A program made the translations under genes and the position numbers. The notes under the pieces are model-generated. The model did not search any database and was not told the origin of the DNA. It worked only from the letters and a program-made list of their open reading frames with translations. From the NCBI GenBank assembly GCA_963691835.1, contig OY829383.1, positions 1,736,001-1,800,000 of the forward strand: a DNA stretch of 64,000 nucleotides, written 5' to 3'. This DNA comes from G963691835 sp963691835. GTDB lineage: Bacteria; Pseudomonadota; Alphaproteobacteria; Thalassobaculales; Thalassobaculaceae. Shown one piece after another: positions 7,212 to 15,490 of this stretch (within the stretch, counting starts at the first letter, position 1; each line of letters begins with the position of its first letter).

Positions 7212-8279
7212 TTACTCCGCCGCCTGCGCAGCCCCCTGGCGGGCCGCCGCCAGAAAGTGGGCGACGTCGGCTTCAGATGTGTCGAACCGGGTTACCAATC
7301 GGGCGGAGACGGAACCGTCCGGCCGCTCCCCCCAGGTATAGAAAGTACAGCCTGCTTCCTTGAGCGCGGCCAGGACGCCGCCGGGCAGGTCCAGAAACAT
7401 CATGTTCGCTGGAACTTCGCCCCAAAGTGAGACGCCTGGAACACTCTTCAGACCATTCGCCAGGTCCGCCGCCCGGGCATTCGCGTTGCCCGCCCAAGAC
7501 AACCAGTTTCCATCCTCCAGATAGGCGCAGAGCTGGCAGGACAGCAGCCGCATCTTGGAGAACAGATGCCCGCCCCGCTTACGGCGGAACTCGAAATCAG
7601 CCGCCTTCTCGGGGTCGAAGAAGACGACCGCCTCGGCTGTGAAGGCACCGTTCTTTGTCGCCCCGAGAGACAGCACGTCAACTCCCGCTTTCCAGGTCGC
7701 CTCAGCCGGAGAGACGCCCAGGGAGGCGATCGCGTTCGCAATACGGGCACCGTCCATGTGAACGGGCAGCCCGTGGGCATGGGCAAGCTCGGCCAGGGCG
7801 GATACTTCTTCCACCGAGTAGACTGCGCCCAATTCCGTGGCCTGGGTGAGGCTAACGGCGGAGGGAACAGCGTGGTGGACTGCCGAGCCCGGGCCACGAC
7901 CTTCCAGCTTTGCCCGAAGCGCATCGAAGGAGATCTTCGCATCGTCGCCGGGCAGCAGACTCAGCTTCGCGCCGCCGGCGTAGAACTCGGGCGCACAGCA
8001 CTCGTCCTCTTCGATGTGCGCCTTCTCATGACAGTAGATCGCCCCATAGGGTGGGGTCAGAACGGACAGGGCCAGCGCGTTGGCTGCGGACCCGGTGGCG
8101 ACCGGAAACGCCCGGACCGTCGTCTCGAAGACCTCGGAGGCGATCTCCTCGAACCGGGTAGTCCAAGGATCCGCTCCGTATGGCATCGCTGCACCGGACG
8201 ATGCCTTGGCGATCGCATCAAGGATCTCAGGTGCTGCACCACCCACATTGTCACTCGCGAAATTGACGCTCTCCGGCAT
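7212..8279 (-). CDS. ltaE: Low-specificity L-threonine aldolase
   Basis: This PLP-dependent beta-eliminating lyase cleaves threonine or allo-threonine to glycine and acetaldehyde. It has 355 residues from the chosen start. The PLP lysine is Lys209 in LSLGATKNGA; the upstream HMDGARIANA supplies the Asp that contacts the pyridine nitrogen. ASDNVGGAAPEIL at the N-terminus is typical. The ATG at 8279 is preferred because GGAGAG lies 6 bases upstream; an in-frame ATG seven codons earlier has a weaker context. It is the first gene of a two-gene operon with the hydroxyacid dehydrogenase. Confidence 0.9.
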   Translation of the reverse strand: MPESVNFASDNVGGAAPEILDAIAKASSGAAMPYGADPWTTRFEEIASEVFETTVRAFPVATGSAANALALSVLTPPYGAIYCHEKAHIEEDECCAPEFYAGGAKLSLLPGDDAKISFDALRAKLEGRGPGSAVHHAVPSAVSLTQATELGAVYSVEEVSALAELAHAHGLPVHMDGARIANAIASLGVSPAEATWKAGVDVLSLGATKNGAFTAEAVVFFDPEKAADFEFRRKRGGHLFSKMRLLSCQLCAYLEDGNWLSWAGNANARAADLANGLKSVPGVSLWGEVPANMMFLDLPGGVLAALKEAGCTFYTWGERPDGSVSARLVTRFDTSEADVAHFLAAARQGAAQAAE

Positions 8280-8331
8280 CAGATTCTCTCCAGCACCCAT
8301 TATTGGACAGCGGCCTAAAAGCGGCCGCGCC

Positions 8332-8757
8332 TCACTCCGATCTCAGATTCAACGTTCCGAGCCGCTCACCCGTCTCCAGATCGAAAACCAAGAGACGTTG
8401 TTCGGCCCCGCCCCCTTGTGAAACTCGAACAAGCAGCATACCGCCTTGAAGAGTGGCGTCGAGCACCTCGGCACCAGCTCCGAGGGAGATATCAAGATCC
8501 CCAAAGGGAGGCACTGTCGCACTGGGCAGGGCGGCCGATGGAAGAGACGCAGCGGGCGCCACCTGGGCCGGTTCCGTTCCCGCCATCCGCCCTATGATCG
8601 TCACGACGATGGTGATGACACCGCCAACGATCATCATGCCCATGATGATGACCAGCGCCAGAAGGACCTTCCGGCCCGGGGTCAGCAGCGGCGGTTCCGG
8701 CTCTGCCGTTGCGGCCCGGTTTCGGTCGTCGCCCATTTCGTTTAGCTTCGCGGCCAT
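8332..8757 (-). CDS. Small bitopic membrane protein (DUF6476-like)
   Basis: This 141-residue protein has one strong transmembrane segment (KVLLALVIIMGMMIVGGVIT and following residues) after a short charged N-terminus. A C-terminal domain of short strands (DLDISLGAGAEVLDATLQGG, then LLVFDLETGERLGTL) probably lies in the periplasm. It resembles the small alphaproteobacterial family next to rluD annotated as DUF6476; function is unknown. The start codon shares the CATG with the divergent rluD start. A second ATG seven codons in (8736) would remove the overlap. Confidence 0.65.
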   Translation of the reverse strand: MAAKLNEMGDDRNRAATAEPEPPLLTPGRKVLLALVIIMGMMIVGGVITIVVTIIGRMAGTEPAQVAPAASLPSAALPSATVPPFGDLDISLGAGAEVLDATLQGGMLLVRVSQGGGAEQRLLVFDLETGERLGTLNLRSE

Positions 8758-9763
8758 GTGCTCGACCGGTGACCTCATTCTGGTGATTGCGGCCAACGAT
8801 GCCGCCCTGACGGAAACACCCCCGGACCGGATCGACCGCTGGCTCGCCGCACGGCTCGCGCAACAAGACGACGCGCCCGCCCTGTCACGAAGCCGAATCA
8901 AAGGGTTGATCCAAGGCGGACGGCTATCCGCTGGCGGCGAGACGATAGCCAACCCCTCTCAGGCGGTCAAACCGGAGACGACCTACACGCTGACGGTGCC
9001 GCCACCCGAGGACGCCGTGCCGGAAGCGGAGGATATCCGCCTCGACATTGTCTTCGAGGACAAGCATCTCCTGGTCGTCAACAAGCCCGCCGGTCTGGTG
9101 GTCCACCCGGCACCCGGCAATCCGGACGGAACCCTGGTCAACGCGCTCCTGGCCCACTGTGGGGACGAGCTTTCCGGCATCGGCGGCGTGAAACGGCCGG
9201 GGATCGTGCACCGGATCGACAAGGACACCAGCGGCCTTCTGGTCGTCGCGAAGACGCAGGAGGCGCATCACGGCCTTGTGGTCCAGTTCGCCGCCCACTC
9301 CATGGAACGGCGGTATCACGCCTTGGTCGCCGGCCTCCCCCGGCCCGCGGAGGGTCGGATCGAAGGCGACATTGGCCGCAGCCCAACCAACCGGAAGAAA
9401 ATGGCCGTCGTCAGCCGGAACGGGAAACCGGCTGTCACCCACTACACACTCTTGGAGGCCTTTGGGACGGCAGCGTCTCTGGTCGAATGCCGGCTGGAGA
9501 CCGGCCGTACCCACCAGATCCGGGTCCATATGACCCATATCGGCCACGCGCTGATCGGCGACCCGCTCTACGGCGGGGGCGGCAGGCGCCGCTCAAAAGA
9601 CCTTCCCGAGGCAGCCCGCCATGCGATCGCCACGTTTCCCAGGCAGGCTCTCCATGCTGGGGTTCTCGGGTTTCGGCATCCGGTGACGGGCGAGCCGCAC
9701 CGCTTCGAAAGCCCCCTGCCGGCGGATCTTGCCGGGCTCGTGGACCGGCTGCGGTCGATCTAG
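8756..9763 (+). CDS. rluD: RluA-family 23S rRNA pseudouridine synthase
   Basis: An S4 RNA-binding domain at about residues 20-80 is followed by the pseudouridine synthase domain with the signature GIVHRIDKDTSGLLVVAK, where Asp155 is the nucleophile. HPAPGNPDGTLVNALL and GRTHQIRVH are further family motifs. Length (335) fits RluC/RluD; RluD is favoured by gene neighbourhood, being followed by rpoH as in many alphaproteobacteria. The ATG at 8756 overlaps the start of the divergent gene. A GTG at 8783 (VIAAND) is an alternative that would open a small gap. No clear ribosome binding site is visible for the ATG. Confidence 0.88.
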   Translation: MCSTGDLILVIAANDAALTETPPDRIDRWLAARLAQQDDAPALSRSRIKGLIQGGRLSAGGETIANPSQAVKPETTYTLTVPPPEDAVPEAEDIRLDIVFEDKHLLVVNKPAGLVVHPAPGNPDGTLVNALLAHCGDELSGIGGVKRPGIVHRIDKDTSGLLVVAKTQEAHHGLVVQFAAHSMERRYHALVAGLPRPAEGRIEGDIGRSPTNRKKMAVVSRNGKPAVTHYTLLEAFGTAASLVECRLETGRTHQIRVHMTHIGHALIGDPLYGGGGRRRSKDLPEAARHAIATFPRQALHAGVLGFRHPVTGEPHRFESPLPADLAGLVDRLRSI

Positions 9764-9864
9764 GACATCCCCTCGCCTCACGGGGGTTTGATCCACCGGT
9801 GAAAGACCCCACGTAGAATAGCCATGGGTCATATGATCCGCCGAACCAGAGGGGCGAACAGGCG

Positions 9865-10794
9865 ATGTCCAACAGCCGCGCGAATGTGCCGACAATCAGC
9901 GTCGAAGGGAACCTTAGCCGGTATCTCCAGGAGATCCGCAAATTCCCGATGCTGGAGCCGCAGCAGGAGTACATGCTGGCCAAAAGCTGGCGGGAGCATG
10001 GGGATACAGAGGCCGCTCACACGCTTGTGACCAGCCATCTCCGCCTCGTCGCCAAGATCGCCATGGGCTACCGGGGTTACGGGCTACCGCTGGCGGAGCT
10101 GATCTCCGAGGGCAATGTCGGGATGATGCAGGCGGTCAAGCGATTCGAGCCGGAGAAGGGCTTCCGGTTGGCCACCTACGCCATGTGGTGGATCCGGGCG
10201 GCGATCCAGGAATACATCCTTCACTCATGGTCGCTCGTGAAGATGGGCACCACGGCGGCGCAGAAGAAGCTGTTCTTCAATCTCCGCAAGCTGAAGGGCC
10301 AGATGAAGGCCATCGAGGAGGGCGATCTGCCGCCGGAGAAGGTGAAGGCGATCGCCGAGAAGCTCGATGTGTCCGAGAACGATGTGGTTCAGATGAACAG
10401 GCGGCTTTCCAGCCCCGACCACTCGCTGAATGCGCCGCTGAAACAGGATGGCGACGGGGAGTGGCAGGACTGGTTGGTCGACGACGAGCAGAACCAGGAG
10501 CAGACCTACGCCGAATCCGAAGAGCTGTCGAAGCGCCGTGTTCTCCTGGCCTCCGCCATGGAGGCGCTGAACGATCGGGAGAAGCATATCCTGACCGAGC
10601 GGCGGCTGAAGGAGAATCCGACAACCCTGGAGGATCTGTCCCAGGAGTACGGGATCAGCCGGGAGCGGGTGCGCCAGATCGAAGTGCGGGCGTTCGAGAA
10701 GCTTCAGAAGGCGGTCAAGAATAAGACGCTTCAAGAGAAGATGGAGCAGAACCGCCGCATCGAAGAGGCGAACGCGAGCGCGCTGGCCGACTAG
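9865..10794 (+). CDS. rpoH: RNA polymerase sigma-32 factor (heat shock)
   Basis: This 309-residue sigma-70 family factor has region 2 (LISEGNVGMMQAVKRFEPEK, then FRLATYAMWWIRAAIQEYI), the RpoH box QKKLFFNLRK at residues 133-142, and region 4 with the helix-turn-helix (LEDLSQEYGISRERVRQIE). The RpoH box separates it from RpoD. It directs transcription of chaperone and protease genes after heat shock. TAGAAT at 9814 resembles a -10 element but no good -35 stands at the right distance. The stop codon lies in a 12-bp tandem repeat. Confidence 0.95.
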   Translation: MSNSRANVPTISVEGNLSRYLQEIRKFPMLEPQQEYMLAKSWREHGDTEAAHTLVTSHLRLVAKIAMGYRGYGLPLAELISEGNVGMMQAVKRFEPEKGFRLATYAMWWIRAAIQEYILHSWSLVKMGTTAAQKKLFFNLRKLKGQMKAIEEGDLPPEKVKAIAEKLDVSENDVVQMNRRLSSPDHSLNAPLKQDGDGEWQDWLVDDEQNQEQTYAESEELSKRRVLLASAMEALNDREKHILTERRLKENPTTLEDLSQEYGISRERVRQIEVRAFEKLQKAVKNKTLQEKMEQNRRIEEANASALAD

Positions 10795-10807
10795 GTGGCC
10801 GACTAGG
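10784..10807 (+). repeat. 12-bp tandem duplication across the rpoH stop
   Basis: TGGCCGACTAGG occurs twice in a row, at 10784-10795 and 10796-10807. The first copy holds the rpoH stop codon (TAG at 10792-10794), so the duplicate falls just outside the gene and does not change the protein. It looks like a recent slippage event. Confidence 0.9.
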
Positions 10808-10849
10808 CCGCACCACCCGCGAACAGACTTCCGGGCGGCCTGCTCTTTT
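10805..10849 (+). terminator. Possible rpoH terminator
   Basis: AGGCCGC (10805-10811) can pair with GCGGCCT (10835-10841), followed by GCTCTTTT. The loop of 23 bases is long, so this is a weak candidate. It lies between rpoH and the convergent GST gene. Confidence 0.4.
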
Positions 10850-11532
10850 CAATCCGGCCAGTTGGGCGCCACCGTCTGCGGGGGTGGCGCTGGCCGTCCC
10901 GGCGGATTGCGCGGCATCGTCGCCGTCATCGAGAGCCGCCCGGAGAACCTGTCGAACCATGCGGCCAGCGTGGGACAGTGGGCCTGCCAGTTGAGGTCCC
11001 CATATCGGAAGACGATGTAGCCGAGCGCTGCGGCGGCCGCGATCTGATCGTGCTGAACCGGTGCGCCCTCCCCCCAGTCTTGTGCCGCCCTGTCCAAAGA
11101 CAGCAACGCGTGCTTGATCCCCAGGTCCTGGCGGTCCAGGAAAGCTTGGGAAATCAGGCTCGCAGGCTCCCGCAAGGCTTCGTTACGCCGAAGATTGGCC
11201 GCGTCCGCCAACCCGTCGGCGAGCGCCTCGCCCCGCAATACCCGCCATCGGTCGGGGCCTGAGGCGGGAATCCGCTCCGGTCCGTCGTGGAGCGTGTCGA
11301 GATAGGCGCAGATGACAGGGGAGTCGTAGAGGGACATGCCCTCCGGGGTCTCCAGCACCGGGATCTTGCCGAGCGGATTGAGCGGCCGGAGCACACCCTC
11401 ATCGGCGGGGTTGGTAAAGACCTCGTCGATGCGATCCATCAACCCGGTCTCGACCAGAAAGACCTTCACTTTCCGCACATAAGGCGAGGTGTAGCTGGAG
11501 CGCAGCAGCAACCGGCCGGCGGCAGTGGCCAC
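10849..11532 (-). CDS. Glutathione S-transferase family protein
   Basis: The N-terminal thioredoxin-like domain (about residues 1-85) holds RSSYTSPYVRKVKVFLVE, the cis-proline segment GKIPVLETPEG and the glutathione gamma-glutamyl-binding SPVICAYLD. A helical C-terminal domain follows. The active residue is probably a Ser of SSYTSPY. It is a 227-residue cytoplasmic protein of the broad bacterial GST class with unknown substrate. It begins 3 bp after the stop of the SDR gene upstream on the same strand, so they are one operon. The proline-rich tail (PPGRPAPPPQ) is unusual for a GST. Confidence 0.88.
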   Translation of the reverse strand: MATAAGRLLLRSSYTSPYVRKVKVFLVETGLMDRIDEVFTNPADEGVLRPLNPLGKIPVLETPEGMSLYDSPVICAYLDTLHDGPERIPASGPDRWRVLRGEALADGLADAANLRRNEALREPASLISQAFLDRQDLGIKHALLSLDRAAQDWGEGAPVQHDQIAAAAALGYIVFRYGDLNWQAHCPTLAAWFDRFSGRLSMTATMPRNPPGRPAPPPQTVAPNWPD

Positions 11533-11535
11533 AGC

Positions 11536-12288
11536 TCAACCCTCCATAATGCCGGCGGTGGTGAAACCGCCGTCTGCCATCAGAACTTGGCCGTTCACGA
11601 AACTCGCGTCGTCCGTGGCCAGAAAGAGGGCGGCGGCGGCAATCTCTTCCGGCTCGCCGTAGCGGCGCAGCGGCATGCGCACATCGATGCTGGGCGACAG
11701 CGGCGGCAGCCCCGGCTCAGAGCGTGTCGGGCCCGGACCGATCGCATTCACCAGAATGCCGTGCTCAGCCAGCTCGATCGCCATGGTTTGGGTCAGATTG
11801 ATGATCCCGGCCTTGGAAGCACCATACGCCGCCCGGCCCCGGCCGCCGAAGAGGCCGGAGTTCGACGCCACCGGAATGATTCGTCCCGGCCGGCCCGCCG
11901 CAACCATGTGCCGGGCCGCCGCCTGGGCGACCAGGAAGACCCCCGTCAGGTTGATCTCCAAGACCTCCCGCCAGAAGTCCGCTTCCATCTCCAGGAACGG
12001 CTGCCGCGCCTTGGTCGCCGCGTTGCAGACCTGGATGTCGACCGGGCCGAACGCAGCCTCAGCCGCCTCGAGGGCCCCTTCGATTTCCGGAAGCGAACGC
12101 ACATCCATCTTTTGGCCCAAGGCGGTCCCGCCTGACGCCGAGATCTCTTCTGCGGCTCGGGACGCGGCGTCCCCGTCAACGTCGGAGACCAGCACCTTCG
12201 CCCCCTCGGCGGCGAACCGCACGGCGATGGCGCGGCCGATGCCGGCGCCCGCCCCGGTGACGTGAGCGACCTTTCCATCAAGCCTCAT
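11536..12288 (-). CDS. Short-chain dehydrogenase/reductase
   Basis: This classical SDR of 250 residues has the Rossmann glycine motif TGAGAGIG (11-18), Asp36-type cofactor selection (VSDVDGD, suggesting NAD(H)), NAAT at 89-92, the catalytic Ser142/Ser144 region and the YxxxK pair Tyr155/Lys159. GGAGG 7 bases before the ATG fixes the start; the frame stays open much further upstream but without protein-like sequence. The substrate is unknown: the family oxidises or reduces sugars, 3-hydroxyacyl groups and other alcohols. It is transcribed together with the GST gene. Confidence 0.9.
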   Translation of the reverse strand: MRLDGKVAHVTGAGAGIGRAIAVRFAAEGAKVLVSDVDGDAASRAAEEISASGGTALGQKMDVRSLPEIEGALEAAEAAFGPVDIQVCNAATKARQPFLEMEADFWREVLEINLTGVFLVAQAAARHMVAAGRPGRIIPVASNSGLFGGRGRAAYGASKAGIINLTQTMAIELAEHGILVNAIGPGPTRSEPGLPPLSPSIDVRMPLRRYGEPEEIAAAALFLATDDASFVNGQVLMADGGFTTAGIMEG

Positions 12289-12441
12289 TGGAGTTCCTCC
12301 TTCCAGACAGACCGGCGGAGTTGAGCAGACCAGCAAGCCGTCTGTCGAGACGGCGAAACTGTGGAACTCATCGCCTTGCCCTTGCCATCTTCGCCTCCGA
12401 GAACGACATCTGGTCCGTCCTTCTTCATTCCGGAGCGCTTC

Positions 12442-14310
12442 ATGACCTTGCCGCGCCGCGCCGCACGCCCCGCCCGCCGATCGATCGCTGCCGTCCTCGC
12501 TGTCTTGGGCAGTGTCGGCTTGTCGACCAGCGTCATGGCCGGTGAGACCACATCGCATGCCCTGTCGGCTTGGGGAGAGGCGGAACTTCCGGCCGACTTC
12601 GCCCATCTTCCCTACGTGAACCCGAATGCGCCGAAAGGCGGGGCGATCACGATCGAGGCGAGCGGCTCCTACGATTCCTTCAATCCCTTCATTCTCAAGG
12701 GTCTGCCCGGGCAGGGGTTGGGCAGGATCTACGAGACGCTGATGACGGGTTCCTCCGACGAGCTGACCACGGACTACGGTCTCTTGGCGGAGACCGCGAC
12801 GGTGCCGGACGACGGGACATGGGTCCTGTTCACGCTGCGCGAGGGCGCCAAGTTTCATGACGGGGAGCCGGTGACAGCGGAAGATGTCGCCTGGACCTTC
12901 AACACGCTGATGGAAAAGGGGCATCCCCAGTACAAAGCCTACTGGCACGACGTGGCAAAGGTCGAAGTGGTGGATCCGCGGCGGGCCAAGTTCACCTTCC
13001 GGGAAGGGGCGGTGAACAAGGAACTGCCGCTTATCGTCGGTCAGTTGCCCGTTCTGCCGAAGCATTGGTGGGAGGGTAAGGACTTCGCCGCCGGCGGCCT
13101 GGAAGTGCCAATGGGCAGCGGGCCCTACCGGATCGCGTCGTTCGAGGCGGGACGGTCCATCGTCTACGAGCGTGTGGCGGACTACTGGGGCGCCGAGGTC
13201 CCTGTGAACGTGGGCAAACACAACATCGACCGGATCAGCATCGAGTACTTCCGGGACCGCGATGTCGCGACGGAAGCCTTCAAGGCGGGCACCTTCGATT
13301 TCCGGGCCGAGAACTCGGCCAAACGGTGGGCGACGCAATACAGCTTCCCGGCGTCGGAGGCGGGTCAGGTCACCGTGGAAACCCTGCCGGACGAGAGCCC
13401 GACGCGGTTCCAGTCATTCTTCATGAACACCCGGCGCCCCGCCTTCGAGGACCGGAAGGTGCGGGAGGCGCTTGCGTATGCGTTCGACTTCGAATGGACG
13501 AACCGTACGGTGATGTATGACGCCTACAAACGTCTGCGGAGCACGTTCCAGAACTCCGAGTTCATGCCAACTGGTAAACCGGAGGGCCGGGAGTTGGAGA
13601 TCTTGGAGACGTTCCGGGATCAGCTTCCACCAGAAGTGTTCGGAGAGGTCTACACACCGCCGAAGACAGACGGTTCCGGCAATAACCGCCGGGAACTTCG
13701 GACCGCGCTGAAGCTTCTGAAAGAGGCTGGCTGGACCGTCCAGGACGGCAAGCTTCGCAACGCGGAAGGTGAGGCACTGTCCTTCGAGTTGCTGCTGGTT
13801 CAGTCCACGATGGAAGCGTTGGCGCTGCCGATGCAGAAGAACCTTGAGCGGCTCGGGATCGAGATGACCTTGCGGGTCGTCGACACCTCCCAATACATCA
13901 ACCGCATCCGGGCCTTCGACTTCGATCTGATCGTCATCGGTCTGCCGGCCATCATTACGCCGGGCAATGAGCAGCGGGAGAGCTGGCACTCGGATAAGGC
14001 GGAAGAGCAGGGGAGCCGGAACTACGCGGGAGTCCAAGACCCGGTTGTCGACGCGTTGGTGGAGATGGTCATCGCCGCACCGACCTACGATGAGCTGGTC
14101 AGCCGGGCCAAGGCACTCGACCGGGTGGTGATGTGGGGCCACTACGTGATCCCACAGCTCTATAACGACAGCTTCCGGATCGCCTATTGGAACCGCTTCG
14201 GACGCCCGGACAGGCTGCCGCGCTACGCGACGGGCTTCCCCTCATCCTGGTGGATTGATCCCGACAAGGATGCGGCGGTGACGGCGTGGCGGAAAACCCG
14301 TAAGAACTGA
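12442..14310 (+). CDS. yejA: Extracellular solute-binding protein, family 5 (YejA)
   Basis: This 622-residue periplasmic binding protein of a peptide ABC importer has a Sec signal peptide (MTLPRRAARPARRS, then a hydrophobic core, cleavage near SVMA-GE). The mature part contains LPYVNPNAPKGG and the family-5 core FTLREGAKFHDGEPVTAEDV. The ATG at 12442 is chosen because it gives a proper signal peptide and has GGAG upstream. It starts the yejABEF operon. YejA proteins bind oligopeptides, including microcin C-type compounds in other bacteria; the native ligand here is not known. Confidence 0.92.
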   Translation: MTLPRRAARPARRSIAAVLAVLGSVGLSTSVMAGETTSHALSAWGEAELPADFAHLPYVNPNAPKGGAITIEASGSYDSFNPFILKGLPGQGLGRIYETLMTGSSDELTTDYGLLAETATVPDDGTWVLFTLREGAKFHDGEPVTAEDVAWTFNTLMEKGHPQYKAYWHDVAKVEVVDPRRAKFTFREGAVNKELPLIVGQLPVLPKHWWEGKDFAAGGLEVPMGSGPYRIASFEAGRSIVYERVADYWGAEVPVNVGKHNIDRISIEYFRDRDVATEAFKAGTFDFRAENSAKRWATQYSFPASEAGQVTVETLPDESPTRFQSFFMNTRRPAFEDRKVREALAYAFDFEWTNRTVMYDAYKRLRSTFQNSEFMPTGKPEGRELEILETFRDQLPPEVFGEVYTPPKTDGSGNNRRELRTALKLLKEAGWTVQDGKLRNAEGEALSFELLLVQSTMEALALPMQKNLERLGIEMTLRVVDTSQYINRIRAFDFDLIVIGLPAIITPGNEQRESWHSDKAEEQGSRNYAGVQDPVVDALVEMVIAAPTYDELVSRAKALDRVVMWGHYVIPQLYNDSFRIAYWNRFGRPDRLPRYATGFPSSWWIDPDKDAAVTAWRKTRKN

Positions 14311-14362
14311 TCCAAATCCTGACGCGAGCGTTCCTGGGAAAAGCGGTATCCGGTCCCGTTGA

Positions 14363-15487
14363 ATGGCAGCCTATATCTTAAAGCGACTGTTGCTCGTCGT
14401 TCCGACGCTGTTCGCCATCATGGTGATCAACTTCGTCGTCGTGCAGTTCGCCCCCGGCGGGCCCGTGGAGCAGACCCTTGCCCAGATACAGGGTATCGGC
14501 GGGGATGCGACCTCCCGTATCAGCGGTACCGGGCCCAGCGAAACCGGTCAGCAAACCGGGGGACCCGGCGCATCGGCTGACGGCGGCGGAGTCTCGACCG
14601 AGAGTACCTATCGCGGCGCGCGTGGCCTCGACCCCGCATTGGTGGCTGAGATTGAGAAGCTCTATGGCTTCGACAAGCCGCTGTGGGAGCGGTTCTGGAC
14701 CATGATGGGGTCCTACGCGATGTTCGATTTCGGGGAGAGCTTCTTCCGGAATGAGACCGTGGTGGGTCTGGTTCTGGAAAAGATGCCCGTGTCCATATCT
14801 CTCGGGATCTGGACCACGCTGATCGTCTACCTGATCTCAATCCCCCTCGGCATCGCCAAGGCGGTCCGGGACGGCTCCCGCTTCGATGTGTGGACCAGCG
14901 GTGTCGTCGTGGTCGGCAACGCGATACCGGGTTTTCTGTTCGCGCTGTTGCTGATCGTCCTCTTCGCGGGCGGCAGTTTCTGGCAGATCTTCCCCCTGCG
15001 CGGGCTTGTCTCCGAGAACTGGGAGGAGCTGAGTTGGGGCGCCAGGATCCTCGACTACTTCTGGCATCTGGCGCTGCCGGTCACGGCCATGGTGATCGGC
15101 GGTTTCGCGAGCCTGACCATGCTGACCAAGAACTCCTTCCTGGAGGAGATCAACAAGCAGTACGTCAAGACCGCCCAAGCCAAGGGCCTGACCCGGAGCC
15201 GGGTGCTTTGGGGCCATGTGTTCCGGAACGCCATGCTGATTGTCATCGCGGGCTTCCCGGCGGCTTTCATCAGCATCCTGTTCACGGGCTCGCTGATCAT
15301 CGAGATCATCTTCTCGCTGGATGGTCTGGGGCTGTTGGGTTTCGAGGCGGTTCTGAAACGCGACTACCCGGTCATGTTCGCGACCATCTACTTCTTCGGG
15401 CTGCTGGGCCTGCTGATGAAGATCATCGGCGACTTGATGTACGTGATCGTCGACCCGCGCATCGATTTTGAGAGTCGGGAGACCTGA
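14363..15487 (+). CDS. yejB: Peptide ABC transporter permease (YejB)
   Basis: This 374-residue inner-membrane permease has six predicted helices. It starts with the typical MAAYILKRLLLVVPTLF and carries the EAA-type loop KTAQAKGLTRSRVLWGHVFRN that contacts the ATPase. A Gly/Ser/Thr-rich segment between residues about 50 and 90 forms the first periplasmic loop and is characteristic of YejB versus DppB. It is the second gene of the yej operon, followed 3 bp later by yejE. No strong ribosome site is seen before the ATG. Confidence 0.92.
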   Translation: MAAYILKRLLLVVPTLFAIMVINFVVVQFAPGGPVEQTLAQIQGIGGDATSRISGTGPSETGQQTGGPGASADGGGVSTESTYRGARGLDPALVAEIEKLYGFDKPLWERFWTMMGSYAMFDFGESFFRNETVVGLVLEKMPVSISLGIWTTLIVYLISIPLGIAKAVRDGSRFDVWTSGVVVVGNAIPGFLFALLLIVLFAGGSFWQIFPLRGLVSENWEELSWGARILDYFWHLALPVTAMVIGGFASLTMLTKNSFLEEINKQYVKTAQAKGLTRSRVLWGHVFRNAMLIVIAGFPAAFISILFTGSLIIEIIFSLDGLGLLGFEAVLKRDYPVMFATIYFFGLLGLLMKIIGDLMYVIVDPRIDFESRET

Positions 15488-15490
15488 TCG

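Noticed and set aside
9788..9819. Sigma-70 promoter TTGATC/TAGAAT before rpoH
   Set aside because: The spacer would be 20 bp, too long; only the -10-like TAGAAT is noteworthy.
12289..13338. N-terminal extension of the SDR gene to about 600 residues
   Set aside because: The extension runs antisense through yejA, lacks protein-like features, and a perfect GGAGG precedes the ATG at 12288.
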